From an uncultured Lachnospiraceae bacterium (GTDB lineage Bacteria > Bacillota > Clostridia > Lachnospirales > Lachnospiraceae): a stretch of DNA of 64,000 nt. Below are positions 35,707 through 45,497 of the stretch, one piece after another (position 1 is the first letter of the stretch; every line of letters begins with the position of its first letter). The position numbers were made by a program, and so were the translations under genes. The stretch is from NCBI GenBank assembly GCA_947648875.1, contig CANSPM010000007.1, positions 39,050-103,049 of the forward strand. The letters run 5' to 3'. The notes under the pieces are model-generated. The model searched no databases and was not told the origin of the DNA. It was given only the letters and a program-made list of their open reading frames with translations.

Positions 35707-36815
35707 CGCAGTATGACCCTCTCTCCCTCTGTTAATCCGGACAGCACTTCCACTGAACTGTCCCCGTGCAGGCCGGTTTCAATCCATTTTACCTCACGCA
35801 TCTGATCGTCCCCCAGCACATAGACATAATCTCTGCCATCCGCGCTGTGAACTGCCCCCAAAGGTACACACAACACCTGGCTTCGCTGATCCAGCACCGC
35901 CACAATGGTGCCTGCGGTTCCCACTTCAATAGTGGTATTCTCCCCACCACCGGCCAGAGAAAACAGCTGCTGCTCTCCCCACTGTTCCATCTCGTGGGGA
36001 AGCAGGGTATATTTTCCCGCGCCGGAGCCGGAAGTGATCTCCATATCGACCTCTTCCCCCTCCCGGAAACAGGAGGCATACTCCGGAGTCTCGATCATAA
36101 ACAGGCACTCTGAGCCGTCAATGATGGTCAGGACCTCCTCCCCCCGCACGGAGGTGGAGCCCTCCAGTCTCTCCTTGATGTGGGACACCGTGCCGGACAT
36201 TCCCGCCACCAGGCGACTGGCCCTCTCTTCCTGTCGAATCTCCTCGAGCTGTAGCAAATCCAGATTCATGGCGTCCTGATAATCTTCCCTGGCATAGGAA
36301 TAATTCTGCTGTACCTGGGCCACCCCTTCGTCCAGCCGCTCCCTGTCCGAGTCGGACTGGCCGGTCTGGTACAGGTAATTCAGCCACAGGGTGGATATCT
36401 CATAATCCTCGTTGATCTGAACGTAGTCCATCTGCAACTGGTTTCTGGCAATCTGATACTCCAGCCGGGCTATATCTTCCTGCCGACTGGCCCCGGAGAG
36501 TTCCGCAAGCACCTGCCCTTTTTCCACCACATCCCCCTCCTGCACATAAACCTTTTTCACGTACAGCCCGCTGATGCCAAAACTCAGGCTCTCATCGTTC
36601 AGCTGCTGGTAAGTGCATCTGATCTGCTGGGTTTTCTGCACATCTCCCAGCATGACCACTGCCATGTCATAGGTCACAGGTTCCGCTTCCTGCTCCACCA
36701 CGATGACGTCCTGACCGCCGCTCTGGGTCTGTGCGCAGCCGCCCGTAGTCAGAACACACAGCCATGCCAGCGCCAGATATCGCGCTGTTTTGCTTTTCCC
36801 ACTTTTCTTTTCCAT
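35703..36815 (-). CDS. HlyD/MacA-like adaptor lipoprotein
   Basis: 370 residues. Signal with probable lipobox TTGGC (Cys27). The lipoyl halves (LYVKKVYVQEGDVVEKGQVLAEL and SGTVSHIKERL) flank a coiled coil (about 110-195); barrel and membrane-proximal domains follow (VLCVPLGAVHSADGRDYVYV, VEVLSGLTEGERVIL). It should link the FtsX-type permease to the outside in a Gram-positive MacAB-like complex. The start follows AAGGAAGAG. 86 bases separate it from the upstream GH115 gene with no terminator, so it belongs to the xylan operon. Confidence 0.88.
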   Translation of the reverse strand: MEKKSGKSKTARYLALAWLCVLTTGGCAQTQSGGQDVIVVEQEAEPVTYDMAVVMLGDVQKTQQIRCTYQQLNDESLSFGISGLYVKKVYVQEGDVVEKGQVLAELSGASRQEDIARLEYQIARNQLQMDYVQINEDYEISTLWLNYLYQTGQSDSDRERLDEGVAQVQQNYSYAREDYQDAMNLDLLQLEEIRQEERASRLVAGMSGTVSHIKERLEGSTSVRGEEVLTIIDGSECLFMIETPEYASCFREGEEVDMEITSGSGAGKYTLLPHEMEQWGEQQLFSLAGGGENTTIEVGTAGTIVAVLDQRSQVLCVPLGAVHSADGRDYVYVLGDDQMREVKWIETGLHGDSSVEVLSGLTEGERVILR

Positions 36816-36901
36816 GATGCGCTCTTCCTTATTTATATTTATGCTGTCCTCTGACGGCTCTTCTTGCTCTGCCCACGAAGAATGCCGCCCGGGCCAACGC
36901 G

Positions 36902-39796
36902 CTACGCCCGGTAAGATTCCCGGGGACCCAGATAGGACTGCCGCGCCTGCGTCTGGGGCTTATATATCCGGATCTGCTCCAACACTACGCCGGCTTCCAG
37001 CGCCTCCACTGTCAGTTGCTGCTGACCCGCCTCAAAGGGAAGCCTTATGCCGCACACGCGAATCTGATTCAGCACTCCCTGCGCCCAACGGGGGTCACTG
37101 CTCTCTCCCGCCCGGAAATCCGGAGCGGTAATCTCCACCTTATGCTTCTCGCCACAGCCGTTATCCACCAGCACATACATGCCCTGCCTGCTCACCACGG
37201 AGTTGGTGGGAGCCACCAGCAAATCCACCTGATATTCCCCCGTCTCCGAAATCTGGAATTGCCATGTCAGGGACGGTCTCTCTTCTTCCTGGGTAAATGC
37301 CGCCGTGCTGGGAAATACCTTTACACCTCTGCCATACTTGCCATATCCTTCGATGGGCTGGTAAGCGCCTTTTACGGTGTCGTGCTTTTGGATATAGCCT
37401 GCGGCGTCCATGACAATCATGCCCTGACGTTCCAGATATGTCCCCCGGGAGATTCCTTCCATGCTCTGACGTCGTCCTGCCACTTCCACCGCCACAGTGG
37501 TATCATCCCCCTGTATCAGCAGACGCACGGTCTCCGTCTCCCCGGGAAGACACGCCTCGTCACAGCTCAACGTTACCACGGACAGTTCCCGGCAATCGCC
37601 CTCCAGCGCGCTCCCCGTCTCTCCCTCCGGGAAAGATATTTTCAGCCATGCCGGCAACCCCGTCTCCGGCTGCTCCACAGCGATTTTATAGGTAAAGCTG
37701 CCCACTCCGTCATTGGCGATCTCGATCCGCACCGGCTCCGCCCCCGCGTAGCAGAAATCCGGCACTCGAATCACCTGCGGGGCACCGTAGTTCTTCACCC
37801 CGATCTGCTCTTCATCCGCCCTGGAAACACTCATACGGGATCTGTGCACCGGGTGCACCCTGTTGATCAGGGGATAACGGTAACCGTCCTCGTTCCACTT
37901 GGTAAAGCCGATGTGCTGGGCCATCTCCATGCCCTTCCACTTACCGGCCTTAAAAGCCGCCATTTCCTGTTTCAGCCGGATGTCCTCCTCCGCGCAGGCC
38001 AGGGACAAATCGCCGTATCTGTTGGCCACAGGTCTGCCCTGACGGGCATAATGGTTGTTCTTGCCCGCGTAGAGATGCATTTTCAGCAGATTCATGCTGG
38101 CCATGGCGGAGAAATGGATCATGCTGTAATAGGCATCCCTTTCCCTGTCGTTGAGCTCCTCCATAACCTCGCAGGACAGCGCCTCCAGCGCCTCCGCGCG
38201 CTCAAGCATCCTGTCCGCTTCCCCGTAATGGCAGGGGTGATAGATGGATTCATTCAGAGCCTCGGGCCTGCGCAGCGCGTTTATGTCAATATATTCCGTG
38301 AGAACCCGGCCAATCCGCTCCTGTAAACTCTCCGAAGCCTGGGGGAAAGTTTTCTGCGTCCACTGCCTGGTGTACTCCCGGTAACTGTCCTTGTTACCAT
38401 ACCCCCATTTGTCGTAGTCATAGGCCAGAGACAGGAAATAACTCAGTGGCACCTCGTGAAATTTCAGATCACCCACATTGACGATCCAGGCATCCCGGAT
38501 GCCATACTCATAGGCCATACACATCTGTTCCCAGGTCTTGGCCATGGGAGTGGAGTCCACCCACTCATAGGAAATGGGGCCGCCGTGATAGTCAAAGTGA
38601 TAATACATGCCCCATCCGCCCTTGCGGTCGCGAACCTGGGGAGTGGGCAGAGTGCGCATCTGCCCGAAATTATCCTCGCAGAGCATACAGATCACGCCGT
38701 CCAGTTCCTCCCAATCCTTGAGGCCCTGCACGTTCTCGTCCCCGTAAAAATACGCCTCCACCTCTTTGTACAGGGCCAGAAGCTGTGGCACCTCCTCCCT
38801 GTGGACGTTTTTCGCTATAAGCGCCCTCTGCTTGCGAATGATATCTTTCAGCAGATTCACATTCTCTTCCACCGTGGACTGCTCCCCCAACATGGAGGTG
38901 TCCCGCTCTCCCCGCATGCCTATGGTAATCAGGTTCTCATACCCGCCGCTGCGCTTAAGGGCCTCCTCCCAGTAGTTCAAAAGTCCCTGCTCATTCGTAT
39001 AAAAGTTCCACTCGTTGCCGTAGGGAGTCTCCGGTCCTCTGACCTTATCCCACTCCTCGCTGGCCCGCAGACAGGGTTCGTGGTGGGAATACCCCATGAC
39101 CACGCCGTAGATGTCCGCCAGTTCCTCGTTGGCGCTGCCGGGTCCGTCGATGGGGAAAGAAGCGCTCCACATGGCGGGCCACAGATAGTTGCCCTTAAGT
39201 CGGAGCAGCAGTTCAAAGACATGTTCATAGGCGTTTGCGTTGAAACCGCCAAAATGGTCACAGGTCCAGTTGCCGAAACAGGGCCACTCATCATTGATGA
39301 AAAATCCCCGGTAACGCACGCTGGGTTCCCTGGACAGCATCTGGATATCATCGCCAATCTCCTGATCCGGGTGAGAAGCAGGTTCCGCGTCCCCCCAGAA
39401 GCACAGGGGGGATACGCCTATGTATTCCGACAGGGCAAACATGCCGTAAATTGTGCCCCTCTTGTCACTGCCGCAAATCAGCAGCAGTTCCTGCCGGCAC
39501 AATTGTGAGCCCCTGATCTTTTGGATCAGATAGACTTCCCGTTTTCCTCTGACCTGGGACAAATCCACCAGCCCCTCCTGTTCCAGCTTCTCCAGCATCG
39601 GACTCTTTCCCGCCGTGGCGCACAGAATCACCGGCGTATTGTCCGCCGTGGACTGCCCCCCGTTCAGGATCTGAGGCTTATGGCCCGTAACCTTGCGGAT
39701 ATCTTCCGCCACCTTGCCCGCTATCCTTTTTACTCCCTCAAAGGCACTGTCTTCCACCAGCAGCGAAACCGCCTGCCCGTCATATACCAGTCTCAT
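36902..39796 (-). CDS. GH115 xylan alpha-1,2-(4-O-methyl)-glucuronidase
   Basis: 964 residues, no signal peptide. GH115 hallmarks: FFINDEWPCFGNW, LKGNYLWPAMWSASFP, GYSHHEPC, CEDNFGQMRTLP and YYHFDYHGGPISYEWV, with the C-terminal domains (from about 670) that complete the dimeric active site in this family. It removes (methyl)glucuronic acid from internal and terminal xylose units. I prefer the second ATG (39794-39796), eight bases after GGGAGG; the first ATG at 39802 is too close. It lies 49 bases after the SGNH esterase gene, consistent with joint action on decorated xylo-oligosaccharides. Confidence 0.93.
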   Translation of the reverse strand: MRLVYDGQAVSLLVEDSAFEGVKRIAGKVAEDIRKVTGHKPQILNGGQSTADNTPVILCATAGKSPMLEKLEQEGLVDLSQVRGKREVYLIQKIRGSQLCRQELLLICGSDKRGTIYGMFALSEYIGVSPLCFWGDAEPASHPDQEIGDDIQMLSREPSVRYRGFFINDEWPCFGNWTCDHFGGFNANAYEHVFELLLRLKGNYLWPAMWSASFPIDGPGSANEELADIYGVVMGYSHHEPCLRASEEWDKVRGPETPYGNEWNFYTNEQGLLNYWEEALKRSGGYENLITIGMRGERDTSMLGEQSTVEENVNLLKDIIRKQRALIAKNVHREEVPQLLALYKEVEAYFYGDENVQGLKDWEELDGVICMLCEDNFGQMRTLPTPQVRDRKGGWGMYYHFDYHGGPISYEWVDSTPMAKTWEQMCMAYEYGIRDAWIVNVGDLKFHEVPLSYFLSLAYDYDKWGYGNKDSYREYTRQWTQKTFPQASESLQERIGRVLTEYIDINALRRPEALNESIYHPCHYGEADRMLERAEALEALSCEVMEELNDRERDAYYSMIHFSAMASMNLLKMHLYAGKNNHYARQGRPVANRYGDLSLACAEEDIRLKQEMAAFKAGKWKGMEMAQHIGFTKWNEDGYRYPLINRVHPVHRSRMSVSRADEEQIGVKNYGAPQVIRVPDFCYAGAEPVRIEIANDGVGSFTYKIAVEQPETGLPAWLKISFPEGETGSALEGDCRELSVVTLSCDEACLPGETETVRLLIQGDDTTVAVEVAGRRQSMEGISRGTYLERQGMIVMDAAGYIQKHDTVKGAYQPIEGYGKYGRGVKVFPSTAAFTQEEERPSLTWQFQISETGEYQVDLLVAPTNSVVSRQGMYVLVDNGCGEKHKVEITAPDFRAGESSDPRWAQGVLNQIRVCGIRLPFEAGQQQLTVEALEAGVVLEQIRIYKPQTQARQSYLGPRESYRA

Positions 39797-39851
39797 GTCC
39801 ATGTCCTCCCGTTTTGCTTCTCTCCCGCATATTTTCCCGCTATATCACCTT

Positions 39852-41648
39852 TTACACTACCCCAAATCCCAGTATTGTGAAGTCCTTATCCTCCATGCCC
39901 GGAGCCATTTTCACTTCCACGTGATACTTCTTCCTCTCTCTGCCCTTAAAACAGATCTGGGCGTTGCAATGGGTCCAGCCATTGACATGGGGGTCCGCAT
40001 GGAGCACTTTCTCCCCGTCCACCCATACCTCGGCACATCCCGTCTGGTTGGAGGCGCTGTCCTTGGATACCAGCAACAGACTTTCACAGGTAATATCCAT
40101 GACAAAGGGTCTGGGTTCCTTTGCCGCCTCTGCCCCCCGGTACATCCAGTTGTCCGGAAACTCCGGCGTTCCCGTCAGATCCATATCCATCTCCACGGCC
40201 TGTAGTTCCGTGTCCACATGGACAAAACTGCCGTAGTCAATCACCGCTGCGGGCTCCTCCTGCTGCCCGGTGCCATTGCCGTTTCCTTCCCCGGGATTCC
40301 CGTCCGGCCCGACACACGCCGTCCTCCGCCCCTCAAAGTACCTGCGGTCCAGCAGCGTGACCTTCTCAAAAGCACCGCCCATGGGAGGCGCAATCTCTTC
40401 CAGACGCAGCGTATCTTCCTCCGTCTCCTGGCTGTCCACCACCCGCAGCAGATGAAGGATTCCGTCTGCCATGACCGTGTGCCCCACATTGGTGGGATGG
40501 TAGGAATCATAGAAAAACTGATTCTTGCTGACCACTCTGCCGCTGCCGGGCTTTTGATAGAACTGTTCCAGCACAGCGTCGCGGGTGCTGACCATAGGCA
40601 GATGATAAGCCCTGCCCACCGGGGACAGACGCTCCTGTAAGTTAAAATCATTGGCAAATACCGCGAACAGCAGAATCACCGCCGGACGATTCTCCGCATT
40701 TAATATCTTTCGCACCAGAGAGTCATAGCACTCTCCCTTTGTCTCGTCCCCTTCGTCGTTGACAGCAAATTCCACCACTACCACATCGGGAACCACGTCG
40801 CCTTCCCGCAGCACATCCCGTTCATACCGGATCATGCCCAGTTCGGAAGGAGTACCTCCCACCCCGGCTTTTATGTAATGTATATTCTCCGGCACATTTT
40901 CCCCGCCGCAAAGTTCGCAGAAGCCCTTATAGGTCTTATAGGCATAGCACTCGGTGTTGATGGGAATGGCTCCCGCCCCCTGGGTGATGGAACCGCCGAT
41001 AAAGGCGATGGTCACATCCTCTCCCCTGCGAGCCTTGTCGATGGCTCTCTTAAGCCGGGCGTTGTTGCCGGTCTGCACCAGGGACTTCTCCACCATTCGC
41101 AGGTAGTCGGTGGAAGCAAAATCCACCGGTTCCTCCTCCTCCACCTCAGGCGCGTCATAACCGTCCTGTAGATAAAAGCGGACCGCCACCGTAGCCAGCG
41201 TTTCCGCAAGAGGGAACTCAAACCGAATCTGACCGGGAACATTGTCATCCTCCGACCAGTCACAACCCTCCAGCTCCAATATATGCTCCATACCGTTGGC
41301 TTGTACGGGCATCCGCAGTGTTGTTCCCGATCCGTATAAGTCCCGGTTCCCATACATCTGAAGACAGAAATCTGTCACCAGTTCCCGGTCCTGCGCCTCC
41401 ACCGTAACCCCGATACTGTGTACCAGCCGCCGGAAACCGGCGGTGGTCTCCAGGAGTTTTAGCATTTCCTCGTCCGTTATGCCTCCCACCAGTCTGGCGC
41501 TGCTGACCATTCTGCCGTCGTTCATGTACAGAAACTGAATCCCTCTACCGTCCGCCTGAGGCGAACCGGCCACGCTCTTTCCCCGCATTATGTAAAAACT
41601 TTTTCTCTTTTTTGTCGGGTCCTTCGGTGCCCTGGGTCCTTCCATCAT
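39852..41648 (-). CDS. SGNH/GDSL-type (acetyl)xylan esterase
   Basis: 598 residues, cytoplasmic. SGNH blocks: I FIGGSITQGAG with nucleophile Ser220, Gly in AGVGGTPSE (261-269), Asn297 in FAVND, and V DSYH with Asp381 and His384. The N-terminal 180 residues and the C-terminal part (from about 400) are beta-sandwich-like domains. Expected to remove acetyl groups from xylo-oligosaccharides; the neighbours are GH8 and GH115. The first ATG pair follows GAGGAGG. Exact acyl specificity is inferred from context only. Confidence 0.85.
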   Translation of the reverse strand: MMEGPRAPKDPTKKRKSFYIMRGKSVAGSPQADGRGIQFLYMNDGRMVSSARLVGGITDEEMLKLLETTAGFRRLVHSIGVTVEAQDRELVTDFCLQMYGNRDLYGSGTTLRMPVQANGMEHILELEGCDWSEDDNVPGQIRFEFPLAETLATVAVRFYLQDGYDAPEVEEEEPVDFASTDYLRMVEKSLVQTGNNARLKRAIDKARRGEDVTIAFIGGSITQGAGAIPINTECYAYKTYKGFCELCGGENVPENIHYIKAGVGGTPSELGMIRYERDVLREGDVVPDVVVVEFAVNDEGDETKGECYDSLVRKILNAENRPAVILLFAVFANDFNLQERLSPVGRAYHLPMVSTRDAVLEQFYQKPGSGRVVSKNQFFYDSYHPTNVGHTVMADGILHLLRVVDSQETEEDTLRLEEIAPPMGGAFEKVTLLDRRYFEGRRTACVGPDGNPGEGNGNGTGQQEEPAAVIDYGSFVHVDTELQAVEMDMDLTGTPEFPDNWMYRGAEAAKEPRPFVMDITCESLLLVSKDSASNQTGCAEVWVDGEKVLHADPHVNGWTHCNAQICFKGRERKKYHVEVKMAPGMEDKDFTILGFGVV

Positions 41649-41720
41649 TCATTCCTCCTCAATTAGATCGCCGCGCGGCGGCCCTAAAAATCCATTCTCA
41701 CCAACGCGCCATACTCTGTC

Positions 41721-42863
41721 CTACCAGATCCTGTATCTGCCACTCAAGGCGAGAAACGCGAATATGTACAGGCAATTGTCATAATATCTCCTGTCGCCGG
41801 TGCGCAGAGGCATATTCCAGAAAATCTCCACCCACTCTTTGGACAGCTCACCCTGAGCCGCCAGCGATCCCTGGGCGGTGGTAGCCGTGATGGCGAAAGG
41901 ATGCAGAGCCTTCTCGTCGATCACTCTTCCGTCCAGTTCATAAATATGATAGCTGTCTTTTCTACAGTCGTCTATCAAAAACTTCTGTATCCGGTCCGCC
42001 GCAGCCCTCTGGCCCGCGTCTACGCCAAACCACTCATAGTCCAGACCGATATTGGCCACTGTCCGGTAAGCGTCGCTGTAAAACCAGTCATGCCTGTCCT
42101 TGGTCCAGGGGATGGGGCGGCTCATGGGACTGCCGTCAAACTCCGCGTACTCCGCGTTCAGCCCCGTCACGGGATGACAGGCTTTTGCCAGATATTCCCG
42201 GCTGGCAGTGGCGGCCTCTTTCCAGAATGCTCTGTCCTCCTCGTCCGCCCACAGAGCGAAAAGCTCATAAAAATGCGGCAGATGATAAGACGGGTCGGTG
42301 TAATCGCAACCCGGCACAAACAGGATCTGATGATTGTCCCTGTTCCACATGGGATGACCCTGGCGGCCGTTCTCCCCCTTGTGCAGGCAGGCCCGCAGGA
42401 TCTCTCTGGCCTGTAGGGAATAATTGAAAATCCCTTCCCCATCCCCCCATCTGTGAGAGGCAAAAAACAGGGCCATAGCATAGAACTCTTCCCCGTCAGG
42501 CGCGGCGCCGTTGGCGTTTTTGGTGCCGTCCGTCTGACAGGACCAGGCAAAATACCCCTCGCTCCATCCCTCCGTCATAAACATATATGTTTTGGACCAC
42601 TTCCAGATTCGGTCGAACTCTTCTTTCATGTCCAGCTGCACACACATCATCATCCCGTAGGACATGCCCTCGGTACGGGCATCGAAATTGCCGGTGTCCA
42701 TCAGATATCCCATGTCCTCCCCCGCCGGATGATAGATTCTCTCCTCCTCACTGCCGTAAAAAAATGTCTGTATGATCTCCTTGAGCTTTTTGTCAATCCT
42801 CTCCTTGGAGATACCAATCTCCGCGAACAGATTGCGATAAACTTTACCTGAAAAATCAGCCAT
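41721..42863 (-). CDS. GH8 reducing-end xylose-releasing exo-oligoxylanase
   Basis: 380 residues, cytoplasmic (alpha/alpha)6 barrel. General acid Glu65 in DARTEGMSYG, Asp123 in APDGEEF, and Asp264 in FYSDAYR agree in place with characterised Rex enzymes. The Leu320-His321-Pro322 loop that blocks the far side of the +1 subsite in Rex is present, so xylose should be cut from the reducing end. I start at the second ATG (42861-42863), eight bases after GGAGG; the first is two codons upstream and too close. It heads the operon esterase-GH115-exporter-GH43. Confidence 0.93.
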   Translation of the reverse strand: MADFSGKVYRNLFAEIGISKERIDKKLKEIIQTFFYGSEEERIYHPAGEDMGYLMDTGNFDARTEGMSYGMMMCVQLDMKEEFDRIWKWSKTYMFMTEGWSEGYFAWSCQTDGTKNANGAAPDGEEFYAMALFFASHRWGDGEGIFNYSLQAREILRACLHKGENGRQGHPMWNRDNHQILFVPGCDYTDPSYHLPHFYELFALWADEEDRAFWKEAATASREYLAKACHPVTGLNAEYAEFDGSPMSRPIPWTKDRHDWFYSDAYRTVANIGLDYEWFGVDAGQRAAADRIQKFLIDDCRKDSYHIYELDGRVIDEKALHPFAITATTAQGSLAAQGELSKEWVEIFWNMPLRTGDRRYYDNCLYIFAFLALSGRYRIW

Positions 42864-42898
42864 TGTCATATCCTCCGTATAAATACAGTCTTGTACGG

Positions 42899-42904
42899 AT
42901 TATA
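42899..42904 (-). promoter_or_regulatory. Candidate -10 box for the GH8-led xylan operon
   Basis: TATAAT on the minus strand 36 bases before the GH8 start and downstream of the terminator at 43054. No matching -35 is seen at 17 bases, which would fit an activator-dependent promoter. Confidence 0.4.
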
Positions 42905-43053
42905 AAACATTTTGCGCTTTTTTTCTCTTTAAACCTTGTCATATGTTCGTCATTTATTGCTAATTTGCCGCTTCCATGCCTAAACACCGTTGCAATTCAG
43001 GATATGCTGCGGCAGAGGGCTGTCCCGGGCTGATATCCGCCGGCCCCTTGCGC

Positions 43054-43085
43054 AAAAAAAGCCGGGCCGTCTTACGACCCGACTC
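43054..43085 (-). terminator. Terminator of the SBP-MCP-YetA-like operon
   Basis: Minus-strand GTCGGG pairs with CCCGGC (one G-T pair) around CGTAAGACG and is followed by TTTTTTTGCG. It begins ten bases after the stop of the YetA-like gene and separates it from the GH8 operon. Confidence 0.9.
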
Positions 43086-43094
43086 TTTATGAAA

Positions 43095-45497
43095 TTACAG
43101 AATGCCGCTCTCCGACGCCGCGCGGTAATAAGTCGCCAGAGGAATCATACTCTGGGCAAAATTCTTACTGCTGGCGTTTCCCACAATCACCGCGTCCTCC
43201 ACATTCTTTTTGCCGCCCCCGCTCCCCGGAGCGGATTCCCCTATGGCCCTTTTAAATGTGGCGATTCCGGGTTTCAGATATGCCGCGTCCCCGGACAACT
43301 CGTAGGCGATGGCCAGCGCCTCCAGCAACAGCGTATTGGTGCCAAGCCTGTTTAGGCTGGGAAGTTCCTTGTAGTAAAAAACGCCCCATCTCTCCACATA
43401 GCAATTCTCTATCAGGTCATCCACTGCCCGCAGCATCATCTCCTTTAACGCAGGGTCGGGGAACTCCCGATAATAGCGCATAATGCTGCCTATGGCCACA
43501 GAAATCATGAAACCTACGCGAATGACAGTGTTGTCTGTATAAGGTGCCAGCCAATTGCCGTACTGCTCCTCCCAGACTTTGAAGTCCTGTAAGATAGAAT
43601 TGCATTTGGACAGCCATTTCTCCTCCCGGGTCTCCACATAGAGGGCGGTCAACGTGCGGAGAGCCCATCCGGTCTCCCGGGCGCTGGCCTCCCCCACCCT
43701 GGCGTACATGGGCGTATCCAGAAGTCGCAGCACATTCTCCCCAATCCCCAGGGCCGTCTCCAAACCTCTGTCATCCCCGGTGAAATGATAATAGTCCAGC
43801 AGCCCCTCCACCCACTGGTGGGAGCAGACCATCTCCCCGTCTACGCAGTGACCCCCTGTGTGCTCCCACTGCCCGCCGATATATTCCGGCTTCGAATGAT
43901 AATGGCACACATCCACGTCCATCCAGTGACTACAGGAGGCAATATTGTAATCCAAAAATCTCCTCACACCCGTGCGCACATACAGAAGGGCACATGCGTG
44001 GGGATAGTCGTACTCATTGTTGCACCAGACCAGCCTGCCGCCCCCTCGCCCCTGGGCCGTATATCCCGCGTCGTAGGAGTCGCCGAAATTCAACATTCCG
44101 TAGGCCCGGCAATGGCCGTCCGCCCTGCCGATCAGACACCTCTCCACCTCCATATCCCATCTGTCCGTGAACACATCCGGCCAGACGCCGGAATCCCTGT
44201 GAACCTCCGGCGAAACATAAGGTCTGTCGGGCATCTGATAAATCAGGCTGCGATCGTCCAACTTTGCAAGGCTCTCCCCGGCATCATGGAAATGCAGCAG
44301 AAATCTCTGCTCTCTTGACATCCCCGTCTGCATCACCACCTTCTCCACATTCTCCGGCACCAACATGACAGACAGACCGTTTCGGTCCGCCGACACCGCC
44401 TTGGGGTAATTCTGCTGCGCCTGAAAGACAGTGGCGCACACGCCTCCCTCCCTGTCGGTACAGTCCGCGAAAAACGTGCCGTAAAACACTTCCGCAATAT
44501 GCTCGTTGGACTCATAGAGCAACCATTTGGCATCCACCACCCGGTTCACGGCAGCGCCGCCCCGCCCCAGATAGAAGTCCGTCTTGAAATTGGAACTGCC
44601 CACGCAGGAGCGGATCTCCTCCACAGGTGTCTCCCCTTCCACTTCCTTAAGCTCGCCCCATCCTCTGGCGTGAAATATACAGCCGGATTTCTCCGAAGAC
44701 TCCCCTCGTCCGTCCTGCCTCTCCCTGACCGCCATGGGAACAATCCCTTCCGGAGAAGGCCCGTCCCCGGCGCGCAGCAGATGGAAAACCAGCGCCGCCA
44801 CATGCAGCGGCTGATCCGTGGTATTCATGATTCGATAGGAGACCTCCACCCAGGGCTTCCCCGCCCATGCGGTCAGTTTCAATTCAAAGTCAATTTCCTG
44901 CCCGCCTTCTCCCTCCGCAGGCACATTGCTGCCCGTGGCCTTCAACACGGCGCAGACCGGCCCCTGTTCCGCCACCTGCCAGCTGCCCACGCGCATCCTG
45001 TACTCTCTTCCCTCTCCGTCTTTCAAAAACGGGCCCACAAACTGTTGCCGTCTGTAGACATGTCCTGCCGCGTTTACCTGTTCAAAGATGTTACCGCCGC
45101 CATGTTTTACCCGGAAAGAAAACTCCTGCTTCTCCCCGCCGCATCCGGTGGACACAGTGATGCCCTCCCTGTCCGCGTGAAGCCTCACGGGAGAGGCGTG
45201 CTCCGGCCATATGTCCCCGGGATTCTCCACGTCCCCGGCGGCCCCGCGCAGATCGCATTGCAGCACAGCGCCCTTATTGCCCGGCAGATCCGCCAGAAAC
45301 CGTAGAAACAGGAATCGGGCGGAACCGTCCCTGTGCCGCGAAGTTACTTTTGCCTGTAGGGGCAACCGTCTTCCCGCCTGATACAGACGCAGGGTATCCG
45401 TGTCCCAGAGCTCTCCTTCCCGCACCGGAATGCCGATGGAACAAGGTTCCGCCAATCTGTCGTTTCGGTATAGCTTGTCAAAAATAATATCTATCAT
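43095..45497 (-). CDS. YetA-like protein with RIFT-barrel and (alpha/alpha)6-barrel character, putative polysaccharide lyase or hydrolase
   Basis: 800 residues, no signal peptide. The N-terminal 400 residues are beta-rich (CSIGIPVREGELWDTDTLRL, RHRDGSARFLFLRFLADL) and look like the RIFT-barrel part of YetA / exo-rhamnogalacturonan-lyase-like proteins. The C-terminal half is helical with aromatic and His-rich motifs (CSHWMDVDVCHYH, GQWEHTGGHCVDGEMVCSHQW) and the helix-turn repeats of an (alpha/alpha)6 barrel. The substrate is unknown; in this setting a uronic-acid-containing oligosaccharide is possible. The start is the ATG nine bases after AAGGAG, which itself lies inside a short upstream in-frame extension. 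Third gene of the SBP-MCP operon. Confidence 0.6.
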   Translation of the reverse strand: MIDIIFDKLYRNDRLAEPCSIGIPVREGELWDTDTLRLYQAGRRLPLQAKVTSRHRDGSARFLFLRFLADLPGNKGAVLQCDLRGAAGDVENPGDIWPEHASPVRLHADREGITVSTGCGGEKQEFSFRVKHGGGNIFEQVNAAGHVYRRQQFVGPFLKDGEGREYRMRVGSWQVAEQGPVCAVLKATGSNVPAEGEGGQEIDFELKLTAWAGKPWVEVSYRIMNTTDQPLHVAALVFHLLRAGDGPSPEGIVPMAVRERQDGRGESSEKSGCIFHARGWGELKEVEGETPVEEIRSCVGSSNFKTDFYLGRGGAAVNRVVDAKWLLYESNEHIAEVFYGTFFADCTDREGGVCATVFQAQQNYPKAVSADRNGLSVMLVPENVEKVVMQTGMSREQRFLLHFHDAGESLAKLDDRSLIYQMPDRPYVSPEVHRDSGVWPDVFTDRWDMEVERCLIGRADGHCRAYGMLNFGDSYDAGYTAQGRGGGRLVWCNNEYDYPHACALLYVRTGVRRFLDYNIASCSHWMDVDVCHYHSKPEYIGGQWEHTGGHCVDGEMVCSHQWVEGLLDYYHFTGDDRGLETALGIGENVLRLLDTPMYARVGEASARETGWALRTLTALYVETREEKWLSKCNSILQDFKVWEEQYGNWLAPYTDNTVIRVGFMISVAIGSIMRYYREFPDPALKEMMLRAVDDLIENCYVERWGVFYYKELPSLNRLGTNTLLLEALAIAYELSGDAAYLKPGIATFKRAIGESAPGSGGGKKNVEDAVIVGNASSKNFAQSMIPLATYYRAASESGIL

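Noticed and set aside
37016..39508. Long plus-strand frames of 436 and 350 codons
   Set aside because: Antisense to the GH115 gene with clear family motifs.
42870..42960. cre-like sequence AAAAAGCGCAAAAT upstream of GH8
   Set aside because: Lacks the TG and CA ends of the cre consensus; not strong enough to list as a site.
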